Origin: Rubrobacter calidifluminis
GTDB lineage: Bacteria; Actinomycetota; Rubrobacteria; Rubrobacterales; Rubrobacteraceae
DNA length: 64,000 nucleotides
Reading direction: 5' to 3'
NCBI RefSeq assembly: GCF_028617075.1
Contig: NZ_JAQKGV010000001.1
Location: 124,001 to 188,000 of the forward strand
Under the pieces are notes generated by a model. The model saw only the letters and a list, made by a program, of their open reading frames with translations. It had not been told where the DNA came from and did not search any database. Below are positions 8,454 through 16,297 of the stretch, in pieces; within the stretch, counting starts at the first letter, position 1; the number at the start of each line of letters is the position of its first letter. The translations under genes and the position numbers were made by a program.

Positions 8454-9260
8454 ATGCCGCTCGTCGTCGTCCCGACCCCGATAGGCAACATGGAGGACAT
8501 AACGCTGCGCGCCCTGAGGGTCCTGCGCGAGGCGGACGTCATAGCCTGCGAGGACACCCGGCGAACCGGGAGGCTCCTCGCCCGTCACGGCATAGAGAAC
8601 CGGCTTCTGGCCTACCACGAGCACAACGAAGACCGGCTCGCCCCGAGGCTCTGCCGCGAGGCGCGTGAGAAGACCGTGGCGCTCGTTTCAGACGCCGGGA
8701 TGCCGCTCGTCTCGGATCCCGGATACCGGCTGGTCCGCTGCTGCATCGAGGCGGGCGTAAGGGTCGAGGCGCTCCCCGGTCCCTCGGCGCTCACCACGGC
8801 GCTCGCCGTCTCCGGGCTGCCGGCCGACGTGGTGATCTTCGCCGGTTTCGTACCCCGCAGGGGGAAGGGGCGCGAGGAGCTGCTGGATAAGGTACGCCGG
8901 GAGAGGGCGACCTTCGTGCTCTTCGAGTCCCCGAACCGCCTCGCCAGGACGCTCGAGGAGCTGCCCCCGGAGGCCCCGGTCGCCGTCTGCCGGGAGCTCA
9001 CCAAGCTGCACGAGGAGGTCTTCCGGGGCACGGCGAAGGAGGCCGCGGAGCGCTTCGCCGCGGGTGCGAGGGGCGAGGTCGTGGTCGTGGTGCGGGGTGG
9101 GGAGGGGTTGGGGAGGGACGATCTCGAGGAGGCGCTCGCGGACGCCCGGCGGTATGTCTCGCAGGGGGAGAGCCCATCCCGCGCCGCCTCCCGCGCCGCG
9201 CGTGGCAGGGGGGTGAGCAGGGGCGAGGTCTACGACCGGCTGGTCCGGAGGGAGGGGTGA
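8454..9260 (+). CDS. rsmI: 16S rRNA (cytidine(1402)-2'-O)-methyltransferase RsmI
   Basis: RsmI methylates the 2'-hydroxyl of C1402 in 16S rRNA with S-adenosylmethionine. It belongs to the tetrapyrrole methylase fold. The N-terminus has VVVPTPIGNMEDITLRAL, followed by ACEDTRRTGRLL, LVSDAGMPLVSDPGY, PGPSALTTALAVSGL and FVPRRGKGR, all characteristic of the YraL/RsmI family. At 268 residues the length is normal. The ATG 8454 lies 4 bases after the ROK kinase stop, so translation is probably coupled. It ends the first run of the recJ operon; a -10 box follows before tatD. Confidence 0.94.
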   Translation: MPLVVVPTPIGNMEDITLRALRVLREADVIACEDTRRTGRLLARHGIENRLLAYHEHNEDRLAPRLCREAREKTVALVSDAGMPLVSDPGYRLVRCCIEAGVRVEALPGPSALTTALAVSGLPADVVIFAGFVPRRGKGREELLDKVRRERATFVLFESPNRLARTLEELPPEAPVAVCRELTKLHEEVFRGTAKEAAERFAAGARGEVVVVVRGGEGLGRDDLEEALADARRYVSQGESPSRAASRAARGRGVSRGEVYDRLVRREG

Positions 9261-9274
9261 TGAGCTTCTCTCTG

Positions 9275-9280
9275 TATAAT
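9275..9280 (+). promoter_or_regulatory. -10 box upstream of tatD
   Basis: TATAAT lies 35 bases before the tatD ATG in the short gap after rsmI. A matching -35 is not visible because the upstream 17 bp are the G-rich end of rsmI. It is probably an internal promoter of the run. Confidence 0.35.
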
Positions 9281-9315
9281 TCCCTTGCCATGAGAACCGG
9301 AGAGACAGGTCCCGG

Positions 9316-10077
9316 ATGCTCGTAGACTCCCACGCGCACCTCCTCATGCTCGACGTCTCCCCCGAAGAGGCCGTGGAGGAGGCCAGGGGTGCCGGGGTCG
9401 GGGTGGTGGTGAACATCGGGACCGATGCGGAAGACTCCAGGAAAGGAGTGGCGCTCGCCGCTGCGCTGCCCCACGTCTGCACCACCGTCGGCATCCACCC
9501 TCACAACGCACATGCCTACACGGCCTCGGATCTGGAGACCGTGGCGGAGCTCTCCGAGTCGCCGGGGGTCGTCGCCATCGGCGAGGTCGGGCTGGACTAC
9601 TATCGGGGCCGGGAGACCGGCGAGGCCCAGCGGGCGCTCTTCGAGGACGAGATCTCGCTCGCCAACGACCTCAGGATGCCGCTCGTCATCCACTGCCGCG
9701 AGGCCTTCGAGGATGTGATGTCGCTGCTCTCGGGGGCGAGGGTGCCGGTCGTGCTCCACTGCTTCGAGGGGGGACGCAGGGAGGTCGAGGAGGCGAAGGA
9801 GCGCGGCTACTACATAGGCCTCACCGGTAACGTCACCTACAAGAACAGCCGGACGGCGGGAGTACTGGGCCTGATCGATGCGGAGCGCCTCCTTTTGGAG
9901 ACGGACTCCCCGTACCTGAGCCCCCGTCCGGTGCGCGGCAGGAGGAACCGACCGGCCAACGTCGTCCACACCGCCCGGTTCGTCGCGGAGCGACTCGGGG
10001 TGCCGGAGGAGGAGATCGCGCGCACCACCACGGCCAACGCCCGGCGTCTGTTCGGGCTGCCCCCGGAGGTCGAATAG
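9316..10077 (+). CDS. TatD-family metal-dependent deoxyribonuclease
   Basis: This is a TatD/YcfH hydrolase, a TIM-barrel metalloenzyme with DNase activity in characterised members. It opens with LVDSHAHL (metal-binding HxH), has AIGEVGLDYY, VIHCREAF, VLHCFEGG and LLETDSPYLSPRP, and ends with ANARRLFGL. The 253-residue length is typical. ATG 9316 is favoured because it begins just before the HAH strand. It is followed after 3 bases by rsmA, the same order as in many Gram-positive genomes, where tatD sits beside rsmA. Its physiological role may be tRNA or DNA quality control. Confidence 0.92.
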   Translation: MLVDSHAHLLMLDVSPEEAVEEARGAGVGVVVNIGTDAEDSRKGVALAAALPHVCTTVGIHPHNAHAYTASDLETVAELSESPGVVAIGEVGLDYYRGRETGEAQRALFEDEISLANDLRMPLVIHCREAFEDVMSLLSGARVPVVLHCFEGGRREVEEAKERGYYIGLTGNVTYKNSRTAGVLGLIDAERLLLETDSPYLSPRPVRGRRNRPANVVHTARFVAERLGVPEEEIARTTTANARRLFGLPPEVE

Positions 10078-10080
10078 CGT

Positions 10081-10851
10081 TTGACGCGGCCGGAGAGGCC
10101 CAAGAAGCACCTCGGGCAGCACTTCCTCAAAGACCCGAACACCGCGCGCATCGTCGCCGGGGGGATCACGCGGGAAGACGTGGTGCTCGAGATCGGGGCC
10201 GGCAGGGGCTTTCTCACGGCCTTCCTGGCCGAGAGGGCGCGACTGGTGCACGCGGTGGAGCTGGACCGGGACGTGATCCCGGCGCTCCGCGAAGCCGTGA
10301 GGGATCGTGAGAACGTCATCGTCCACCGGGCCGACGCCCTGCGCATGGATTTTTCCTCGCTCCGTCCCCTGCCGAACCGTCTCGCCGCCAACCTGCCGTA
10401 CAACATCGCCTCCCCGCTCGTCCTCAGGCTGCTCGAGGAGGCGCCCTTCGTCGGGTGGATGCGTTTCATGGTGCAGCTCGAGGTGGCGAGGAGGATGGCC
10501 TCCCGACCCGGGAGCAAGGACTACGCGGCCTACGCGGTGCTCATGCAGCTGCTCGGGGAGGTGAGGATCGTCCACCGCGTCCCCCCATCCGTCTTCGAGC
10601 CGCCGCCGCGGGTCTGGTCGGCGGTCGTGGAGGTACGGCGCAGGGAAAGACCGGAGGATTACGAGGCGATCAAAGAGTTCGTCCTCGCGGTCTTCTCCAG
10701 CCGGCGCAAGCGGCTCGTCAACAACCTGCCGCACGAGGTCCGCGACCGGACCGAGGTGGCCCTGCGGGAGCTCGGCCGTCACCCCGATGTCAGGGCCGAG
10801 GAGCTTCAGCCCGAAGAGCTCGCCGCGCTCCACCGGGCGTCGAGCAGCTGA
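10081..10851 (+). CDS. rsmA: 16S rRNA dimethyladenosine transferase RsmA (KsgA)
   Basis: RsmA dimethylates the two adjacent adenosines (A1518/A1519) at the 3' end of 16S rRNA during small-subunit maturation. The protein contains KKHLGQHFLKDPNTA, the SAM motif VLEIGAGRGFLT, the acidic VHAVELDRD and the catalytic NLPYNIASPLV. It has 256 residues, a usual size. The start is TTG 10081 with GGAGG upstream in the end of tatD, from which it is separated by 3 bases. The C-terminal helical domain is present (SSRRKRLVNNLP). It is followed by a tRNA-Gln with its own promoter. Confidence 0.95.
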   Translation: MTRPERPKKHLGQHFLKDPNTARIVAGGITREDVVLEIGAGRGFLTAFLAERARLVHAVELDRDVIPALREAVRDRENVIVHRADALRMDFSSLRPLPNRLAANLPYNIASPLVLRLLEEAPFVGWMRFMVQLEVARRMASRPGSKDYAAYAVLMQLLGEVRIVHRVPPSVFEPPPRVWSAVVEVRRRERPEDYEAIKEFVLAVFSSRRKRLVNNLPHEVRDRTEVALRELGRHPDVRAEELQPEELAALHRASSS

Positions 10852-10877
10852 CGGCCCGAGGCGCCTTCCGGTATAAT
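10848..10877 (+). promoter_or_regulatory. Promoter of tRNA-Gln
   Basis: CTGACG (10848-10853), an 18-bp spacer and TATAAT (10872-10877) form a sigma-70-like promoter overlapping the rsmA stop codon and placed 29 bp before the tRNA. Confidence 0.5.
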
Positions 10878-10905
10878 CGCTCGCGTTCGGGAGTAGGCCC
10901 GGTTT

Positions 10906-10979
10906 TGGGGCGTAGCCAAGCGGCAAGGCACCGGGTTTTGGTCCCGGGATCGCAGGTTCGAATCCTGCCGCCCCAGCCA
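10906..10979 (+). tRNA. tRNA-Gln (anticodon TTG)
   Basis: A full cloverleaf can be folded by eye: acceptor TGGGGCG/CGCCCCA, a 3-bp D stem GCC/GGC, anticodon stem CCGGG/CCCGG around the loop TTTTGGT with anticodon TTG, and T arm GCAGG-TTCGAAT-CCTGC. The discriminator base is G (10976) and CCA is encoded (10977-10979). This reads CAA, and CAG by wobble. It lies between rsmA and glmU and probably reads through into glmU. Confidence 0.95.
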
Positions 10980-11042
10980 CACGACGCCGCTTTGCGGGTC
11001 TTAGGGCAACGAGGAGAACTTCTTTTGAGCAGCGGAGGCCCC

Positions 11043-12431
11043 ATGTCGCATCGAGGTCCCATCTTCGCCGTGGTCCTGGCGGCGGGCAAGGGAACGAGGA
11101 TGAAATCCAACCGCGCCAAGGTCCTGCACACCCTGTGCGGGGTTCCGATGGTCAACTACGCGATAGAGGCGATAAGACCACTCTCTCCCGAGAGGCTCCT
11201 CGTCGTGGTGGGCCACCAGGCGGAGGAGGTGAAAAAGGTGCTCCCGCCCGACACCGAGCCGGTCCTGCAGCGCGAGCAGCTCGGCACCGGGGATGCGGTG
11301 CGGGTCGCGCTCGAGGCGATAGAGGAGAGGGATGGGATTCTGCTCGTCGTCAACGGCGACGGTCCGCTCATCTCCGCGCGCACGCTCGTGGGGCTCGTCG
11401 AGCGGCACCGCTCGGCGGGGGTCGGAGCCACGGTGCTGGTCGCGGAGCTGCCCGACCCGGGCGGGCTCGGGCGGGTGATGGAGGACGCCGGCGTGGTGCG
11501 GATAGTCGAGGAGCGGGACGCGAGCGAGGAGGAGAGGAAGATAAGGCTCGTCAACCTGGGGCTGTACTCCTTCGAACTCGGGGAGATAAGACGGGCCATC
11601 GGCCTCCTCGGCGCGGACAACGAGCAGGGTGAGCTCTACCTGACCGACGCGCTGGAGATCATCGGCCGGCGGGCGCGGGCCGTGACCTACCTTCTGGAGG
11701 ACCTGGAGGAGGCCAACCTGGTCAACGACCGCTCACACCTGGCCCGGGCGGAGGAGATCCTCCGTCGGCGCATCCTGGACGCCCACATGCGCGAGGGGGT
11801 GACGGTGCGCGACCCGGCGAGCACGCACATCGAAGCCGGGGTCGAGATCGGGCGGGACACGGTGATCCTGCCGGGCACCTTCCTCAGGGGCAGGACGAAG
11901 GTCGGATCGGACTGCGTGATAGGCCCCTTCTCCGATCTCTCGGACACGACGGTGGGGGACGGGGCGGTCGTCGAGCACTCCGTCGGGCGGGGGGCGGAGA
12001 TCGGGGACAGGGTGAGCGTCGGGCCCTTCGCCTACCTGCGTCCGGGTACGGTGCTCGAGGAAGGCTCGAAGGTCGGGGCGCACTGCGAGGTGAAGAACAG
12101 CCGCGTCGGACGCGGGAGCAAGGTCCCGCACCTCTCGTACGTGGGGGATGCGGAGATCGGGGAGGGCGTCAACCTCGGCGCCGGCACGATAACCGCCAAC
12201 TACGACGGCAAGAACAAGAACAAGACCAGCATAGAGGACGGGGCCTTCACCGGGGTCAACACGAGTTTGATCGCCCCGGTTACAATAGGGAGAGGCTCCT
12301 ACCTCGGGGCCGGGAGCGTGGTGAACAAGGACGTGCCGCCGGGCAAGCTCGCCGTAGGTGCTCCGGCCCGCGCGATCCGGGACATCTCCGGGGCGGGTGG
12401 CGAGAAGAGTGAGGCTGGCGAGGAGGAATAG
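11043..12431 (+). CDS. glmU: Bifunctional N-acetylglucosamine-1-phosphate uridyltransferase / glucosamine-1-phosphate acetyltransferase GlmU
   Basis: GlmU makes UDP-GlcNAc for peptidoglycan: the C-terminal domain acetylates glucosamine 1-phosphate and the N-terminal domain transfers UMP. The pyrophosphorylase half shows VVLAAGKGTRMKS, LGTGDAV and NGDGPL; the C-terminal half is a left-handed beta-helix of hexapeptide repeats with YLRPG, HLSYVGDAEIG and GAGTITANYDGKNK. At 462 residues it is full length. ATG 11043 is taken as start, but TTG 11025 lies 8 bases after GAGGAG and would add six residues. Next to prs (14 bp), as in many Gram-positive bacteria. Confidence 0.96.
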   Translation: MSHRGPIFAVVLAAGKGTRMKSNRAKVLHTLCGVPMVNYAIEAIRPLSPERLLVVVGHQAEEVKKVLPPDTEPVLQREQLGTGDAVRVALEAIEERDGILLVVNGDGPLISARTLVGLVERHRSAGVGATVLVAELPDPGGLGRVMEDAGVVRIVEERDASEEERKIRLVNLGLYSFELGEIRRAIGLLGADNEQGELYLTDALEIIGRRARAVTYLLEDLEEANLVNDRSHLARAEEILRRRILDAHMREGVTVRDPASTHIEAGVEIGRDTVILPGTFLRGRTKVGSDCVIGPFSDLSDTTVGDGAVVEHSVGRGAEIGDRVSVGPFAYLRPGTVLEEGSKVGAHCEVKNSRVGRGSKVPHLSYVGDAEIGEGVNLGAGTITANYDGKNKNKTSIEDGAFTGVNTSLIAPVTIGRGSYLGAGSVVNKDVPPGKLAVGAPARAIRDISGAGGEKSEAGEEE

Positions 12432-12445
12432 GGCAGAGGACGCGC

Positions 12446-13438
12446 ATGGAGAACGGATACCTGACTCAGACCACCGAGAAGCGGCTGATGCTTTTTTCAG
12501 GCCGGGGATATCCCGAGCTGGCCGAGCGGATCGCCGAGCGTCTCGACGTACCCCTGGGCGAGGTCGAGCTGGAGACCTTCCCCAACGGGGAGGTCTACGC
12601 CCGCTACCTGGAGTCCGTCCGGGGGGCGGACGTCTTCATCATCCAGTCGCTCGGGGACCCGGTCAACGAGAACCTGATGGAGCTTCTGGTGATGATCGAC
12701 GCGGCGCGACGGGCCTCGGCGAAGCGGATCACGGCCGTCATCCCCTGGTACGCCTACTCCCGCCAGGACCGCAAGACCAAGCCGCGCGAGCCGATCTCCG
12801 CGCGGCTGGTGGCGAACCTGATCGCGGCGGCCGGTGCCGAGCGGGTAATGACGATGGACCTGCACGTCGGGCAGATCGAGGGGTTCTTCTCCTTCCCGGT
12901 CGACCACCTGACCGCGATGCACACCTTCGTCGACTACTTCGTCGAGGCGGGCTTCAGGGGGGCTGATGACGCCGTGGTCGTGGCCCCGGACACGGGGGAG
13001 GTGAAGATGGCCAAGGCTTTCGCCGGGCATCTGGAGCTCCCCTGGGCCATCCTGAGCAAGACCCGGCACGCCGCCCGCCAGTCGGAGGTCACCCACGTGA
13101 TAGGGGAGGTGGCCGGCAAGCGGGCGATCATGATAGACGACGTGATCGGGACGGCCGGGACGCTGGTCGGGGCGGCGGAGAGGCTCGTGCAGGAGGGGGC
13201 GCGGGACATCCGGGCCGCGGCCACCCACGGGGAGTTCTCGGGTTCGGCCTACGAGAAGATAGAGGACTCTCCCATAGAGGAGGTCGTGGTGACCGACACC
13301 CTCCCGCCGAAGCGGGGGAAGACCTCGAAAAAGATAAGGCGCCTGACGATCGCCCCGATTTTGGCCAGCACGATACGCAACGTGTTCACCGACGACTCGG
13401 TGAGCGCGGTCTTCATGGGCGAGAACCAGCTCTTCTAG
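12446..13438 (+). CDS. prs: Ribose-phosphate pyrophosphokinase (PRPP synthetase)
   Basis: The enzyme makes PRPP from ribose 5-phosphate and ATP for nucleotide, His and Trp synthesis. Class I features include FSGRGYPELAERIA with LETFPNGEVYARYLESVRG, the ATP loop YAYSRQDRK, and the PRPP-binding loop IMIDDVIGTAGTL. The usual PDxGGxxRA segment reads VAPDTGEVKMAKAFA, a slightly divergent form. It has 330 residues. ATG 12446 follows glmU after 14 bases with AGAGG upstream. rplY follows 27 bases downstream with its own strong ribosome binding site, giving the common glmU-prs-rplY-pth order. Confidence 0.94.
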   Translation: MENGYLTQTTEKRLMLFSGRGYPELAERIAERLDVPLGEVELETFPNGEVYARYLESVRGADVFIIQSLGDPVNENLMELLVMIDAARRASAKRITAVIPWYAYSRQDRKTKPREPISARLVANLIAAAGAERVMTMDLHVGQIEGFFSFPVDHLTAMHTFVDYFVEAGFRGADDAVVVAPDTGEVKMAKAFAGHLELPWAILSKTRHAARQSEVTHVIGEVAGKRAIMIDDVIGTAGTLVGAAERLVQEGARDIRAAATHGEFSGSAYEKIEDSPIEEVVVTDTLPPKRGKTSKKIRRLTIAPILASTIRNVFTDDSVSAVFMGENQLF

Positions 13439-13465
13439 AGAACGCGAGAGAAGGAGGTAACTTTC

Positions 13466-14143
13466 ATGCCGGAGAACGTCAGCCTGCGGGCCGAGGAGCG
13501 CGAGCGCAGGGGTAAGAACGATGCCCGACGGCTGCGGGCCGCCGGGATGCTGCCCGCCGTACTCTACGGGAACGGGCCTGACGGTGGACGGGTAATGGCC
13601 GTACCCGCCAAGATCGTGGACCATACCCTGCACCATCTGGGGGACAACGCCCTCTACGACATAGAGCTGCCGGACAGCGGCCGGGCGACGGCGAGAATCG
13701 TCGACGCGCAGCGCGACCCGCTGACAGGGAGGCTGTTGCACGTGGACTTCGCCCCGGTCAACATGACCGAGCGCATCGAGGTGACGGTCCCGCTCGTCGT
13801 CTCGGGCGAGGCGCCGGGGGCCAAGGAGGGCGGCGTGCTGCAGCAGGTGCTCTACGAGGTGCAGGTGGAGTCGCTCCCGGGCAACATCCCGCAGGAGCTC
13901 GAGATCGACGTCTCGAATCTCGGCATTGGCGAGAACCTGACGCTCGGCGACATCGAGCTGCCGGAAGGTGTCGCCCTGATCTCCGACCCGGATGAGGTCG
14001 CGGTTACCGTGACCACGCCGACCGAGGTCACAGAGGAGGAGATGGCACAGGCCGGCATAGTCGAGGAGCAGCCGGAGGAGGCGCGCACCGACGAGGAGGA
14101 GGCGCCCTCCGGGGAGGAGCAGGGGGAGACCCCCGCAGAGTAG
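13466..14143 (+). CDS. rplY: 50S ribosomal protein L25/general stress protein Ctc
   Basis: This is the long (CTC/TL5) form of L25, which binds 5S rRNA in the large subunit. The N-terminal L25 domain (about 1-95, with RRGKNDARRLRAAGMLPAVLYG) is followed by a beta-rich domain (about 96-185, PLVVSGEAPGAKEGGVLQ) and an acidic tail rich in Glu (about 200-225). ATG 13466 is 7 bases after GAAGGAGG, the best ribosome binding site in this run, matching the high expression expected of a ribosomal protein. It sits between prs and pth in the conserved order. Confidence 0.94.
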   Translation: MPENVSLRAEERERRGKNDARRLRAAGMLPAVLYGNGPDGGRVMAVPAKIVDHTLHHLGDNALYDIELPDSGRATARIVDAQRDPLTGRLLHVDFAPVNMTERIEVTVPLVVSGEAPGAKEGGVLQQVLYEVQVESLPGNIPQELEIDVSNLGIGENLTLGDIELPEGVALISDPDEVAVTVTTPTEVTEEEMAQAGIVEEQPEEARTDEEEAPSGEEQGETPAE

Positions 14144-14158
14144 CTCCGGGGGACCGCA

Positions 14159-14713
14159 CTGGATACCGAAAGATGGGTCGTGGCCGGGCTCGGTAATCCG
14201 GGGCGGCGCTACGCGAACACCCGCCACAACGCGGGTTACATGGTGGTGGACGAGCTCGCCGCCCGCCACGGCGGCGCCTGGCGCAGGCGGAAGCGGGCCG
14301 AGGAGGCGGAGATCCGTCTGAACGGGGTTTCGGTCGTGCTCGTCAAGCCGACCACCTTCATGAACGATTCTGGGCGTGCGCTCGTCGCCTATTCCGGCGA
14401 CCGTCTCCTGGTCGTCCACGACGACCTGGACCTGCCCGCGGGCGCCGTGCGGGTGAAGGTTGGGGGGGGCGCTGGCGGTCACAACGGACTGCGCTCGGTG
14501 ATCGGGAACCTCGGGCCCGAATTCGTCCGCGTGAGGGTCGGGATAGGCCGGCCCCCGGAGGGCGTGGAGGTGATCGACTACGTGCTCGGGCGGATGGACG
14601 GAACGGTGAGGGAGGCGGTCCCCCGCGCGACGGACGCCGTCGAGGTGGTGGTGGAGGAGGGGGCCGAGGCGGCCATGAACCGCTTCAACGCCCGCAGCCG
14701 GGCCAGCCGGTAA
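14159..14713 (+). CDS. pth: Peptidyl-tRNA hydrolase, probable CTG start
   Basis: Pth recycles peptidyl-tRNAs that drop off ribosomes by hydrolysing the ester bond. Motifs are VVAGLGNPGRRYANTRHN with the substrate Asn and catalytic His of the family, KPTTFMNDSG and VHDDLDLPAG, then GGAGGHNGLRS. The first ordinary start is GTG 14180, which would begin in the middle of beta-strand 1 (AGLGNPG). CTG 14159 gives MDTERWVVAGLGNPG, like other family members, and follows GGGGGA. The protein is then 184 residues. It ends the glmU-prs-rplY-pth run and faces the GntR gene tail to tail. Confidence 0.9.
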   Translation: MDTERWVVAGLGNPGRRYANTRHNAGYMVVDELAARHGGAWRRRKRAEEAEIRLNGVSVVLVKPTTFMNDSGRALVAYSGDRLLVVHDDLDLPAGAVRVKVGGGAGGHNGLRSVIGNLGPEFVRVRVGIGRPPEGVEVIDYVLGRMDGTVREAVPRATDAVEVVVEEGAEAAMNRFNARSRASR

Positions 14714-14728
14714 CGACCGCCCAGTCGG

Positions 14729-14744
14729 GCCGCCCCGCGGCGGC
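14729..14744. terminator. Hairpin between convergent pth and gntR
   Basis: GCCGCC, a 4-base loop CCGC and GGCGGC form a perfect 6-bp hairpin midway between the two convergent stops. There is no T tract on either side, so it is at most a weak bidirectional terminator. Confidence 0.3.
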
Positions 14745-14750
14745 TCCATC

Positions 14751-15695
14751 TCACCGGGATGCTCTCCGGGATGTCTCCCCCCGCAGCATCCTGCCCAGCA
14801 GCTCTATGCCACCCCGGCTCAGGGTGCGCCCCTGCAGGATCACCTCCACACCCTTCGGGAGGTCGAGCTCTTCGAGCCGATGCGCCGCCGGGTTGCCGCA
14901 CACCACCACCCGCGTTCCCTCCCTGACGTCGGCGGAGCTTTCGATCTTGTAGAAGCTCAGGTGGGTGAGCCCCGCACCCTCCAGCGAGCGCAACAGGTTC
15001 TCGGCACAGGTCCGCGAGCCACCGACCACGCCCACAATCGTGCCCTCCGGGAGCTCCGCCAGCCTCCTCAGGCTCTCGATTGTGGCGACCGAGAGCAGCG
15101 CCACCGTCTCGATGCCGCGCGGCTCCATCACCCTGCCCACCTCGCCGACGTGGTAGAAGGTCGTGACCGCGAGCCGCCACGGCAACTCCTCCAGCGTAGC
15201 CACTCTCTCTTCCAGCTCGTCGACCAGCACACCCTCGACCTCGACCGGTAGCCTCTCCTCCAGCTCCGCCGAGAAGCTCGCGAGCTCCGGCTCGTTGCAC
15301 TCGACGAAGAGCACAGGGACCTTCTCCACCACCGCCGAGACCCCCGCCCGCGCCAGCAGCGCGTATCCCAGATCCTCCGCAGAAACCCCCTGCTCCGCCG
15401 CGAGCTCCATCACCCGCTCCAAAAGCTCCTGCCTGCGCATCTCGGCCTCGTCCACCGGCGGCTCGAGCACGTATACCCCGCTCCCCCGCCGGCTCTCCAC
15501 GTACCCCTCCCGCTCCAGCTCCGAGAACACCCGCGCTACCGTGTTGCGGTTGATCCTCAGATACCCGGCGAGCTCCCGGATGCTCGGCAGCCGCTCCCCG
15601 GGACCAAAGCTGCCCGCGAGGATGAGGTGCTTGATCTGCTCCTCCAGCTGTACATGTACCGGTACATGGCTCTTCGAGTCTACCCTCAATCCCAT
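14751..15695 (-). CDS. GntR-family transcriptional regulator with an unassigned C-terminal domain
   Basis: The N-terminal 75 residues form a GntR winged helix (VPVHVQLEEQIKHLILAG, LPSIRELAGYLRINRNTV, REGYVESRRGSGVYV). The remaining 230 residues form an alpha/beta domain with alternating hydrophobic strands and acidic helices that I do not match to the usual FCD, UTRA or aminotransferase effector domains. The start is ATG 15695 (MGLRVDSKSH). The frame is open to TTG 15728, but that extension runs through a clear operator and shared promoter. The gene is divergent from the GNAT gene, which is the likely co-regulated target. Effector unknown. Confidence 0.85.
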   Translation of the reverse strand: MGLRVDSKSHVPVHVQLEEQIKHLILAGSFGPGERLPSIRELAGYLRINRNTVARVFSELEREGYVESRRGSGVYVLEPPVDEAEMRRQELLERVMELAAEQGVSAEDLGYALLARAGVSAVVEKVPVLFVECNEPELASFSAELEERLPVEVEGVLVDELEERVATLEELPWRLAVTTFYHVGEVGRVMEPRGIETVALLSVATIESLRRLAELPEGTIVGVVGGSRTCAENLLRSLEGAGLTHLSFYKIESSADVREGTRVVVCGNPAAHRLEELDLPKGVEVILQGRTLSRGGIELLGRMLRGETSRRASR

Positions 15696-15700
15696 CAAAA

Positions 15701-15754
15701 GTCCTATTGTCCTAGGCCATAAGGACAATTATAATTGCCCTGCGTATATAGGAC
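15701..15754. promoter_or_regulatory. Divergent gntR/GNAT promoter with operator repeats
   Basis: For the rightward gene TTGTCC (15707-15712), 17 bp and TATAAT (15730-15735) form a near-ideal promoter. The -10 sits in AATTATAATT, which is its own reverse complement, so it also offers a -10 to the leftward gene. A perfect inverted repeat ATTGTCCT (15706-15713) / AGGACAAT (15722-15729) occupies the spacer, and an outer pair GTCCTA (15701) / TAGGAC (15749-15754) repeats the half-site. GntR-family autoregulation is the inference. Confidence 0.7.
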
Positions 15755-15803
15755 GATTTTACCTAGTCGAGGGAGTTCTGCGGTGGTTGAGGAGGTGAGG
15801 CAG

Positions 15804-16277
15804 ATGGGTGAGCTGGAGGTCAGGTGGTCGCAGCCGGAGGATCGGGCGAGGATAGCGGATCTGCTGGAGGTCGAGGATCTGCCGCGTTGGCTCGCGTGGA
15901 GGGAGCAGTTCCTCGTTGCCGAGCGTGGTGGTGAGATCGTGGGGGCGCTCGAGTACCGGATGGCGCATGGGCAGATCGTACTGGGTATCATGGCCTCTGA
16001 TCTTTTCGTGGACGAGCGGGCGGTGGCGCGGGCTCTGTACTCCGAAGCGCTCGCGATGGCGTGGGTGGTCGGGGCGCGCCAGGTCCGGGCGCTGCCGACC
16101 ATGAGGGGAGATTACCCGGCGGAGGCCGGATACCGGAAGTGGAACCGCGTCTGGCGTGGCGGCCCCGTCCGTCCACCACGGCACGACGGGAGCCACGGAC
16201 GAGAGGGCGGTCTGGTAAGGAGGGTGCTGTACCTGCTCGGGCGCTCTCCCTCCGCAGAGGGATGCGAGGCGGGATGA
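15804..16277 (+). CDS. GNAT-family N-acetyltransferase-like protein
   Basis: The 157-residue protein has the alpha/beta outline of a GNAT acetyltransferase: an N-terminal strand and helix (LEVRWSQPEDRARIADLL), a central meander FLVAERGGEIVGALEYRM, then a helix rich in Ala (LYSEALAMAWVVGARQVRALP). The acetyl-CoA loop is weak, so activity is uncertain. ATG 15804 is chosen because AGGAGGTGA lies 5 bases before it; GTG 15783 is an upstream alternative. Promoter and operator are shared with the divergent gntR, so it is probably controlled by that regulator. Substrate unknown. Confidence 0.7.
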   Translation: MGELEVRWSQPEDRARIADLLEVEDLPRWLAWREQFLVAERGGEIVGALEYRMAHGQIVLGIMASDLFVDERAVARALYSEALAMAWVVGARQVRALPTMRGDYPAEAGYRKWNRVWRGGPVRPPRHDGSHGREGGLVRRVLYLLGRSPSAEGCEAG

Positions 16278-16297
16278 GGGATCCTAGCCGCGATCCC
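16278..16297. terminator. Inverted repeat at the convergent GNAT/MFS junction
   Basis: GGGATC and GATCCC (16278-16283 and 16292-16297) flank an 8-base loop exactly where the two stop codons meet. No T tract is present; a bidirectional termination role is possible. Confidence 0.3.

Noticed and set aside
8998-10980. 660-residue minus-strand open frame over tatD, rsmA and the tRNA
   Set aside because: It runs through a tRNA gene and two conserved genes on the other strand, so it cannot be a protein gene.
15696-15728. N-terminal extension of the GntR gene (TTG 15728)
   Set aside because: The extra 11 codons coincide with the inverted repeat and a promoter, and no ribosome binding site precedes TTG 15728.
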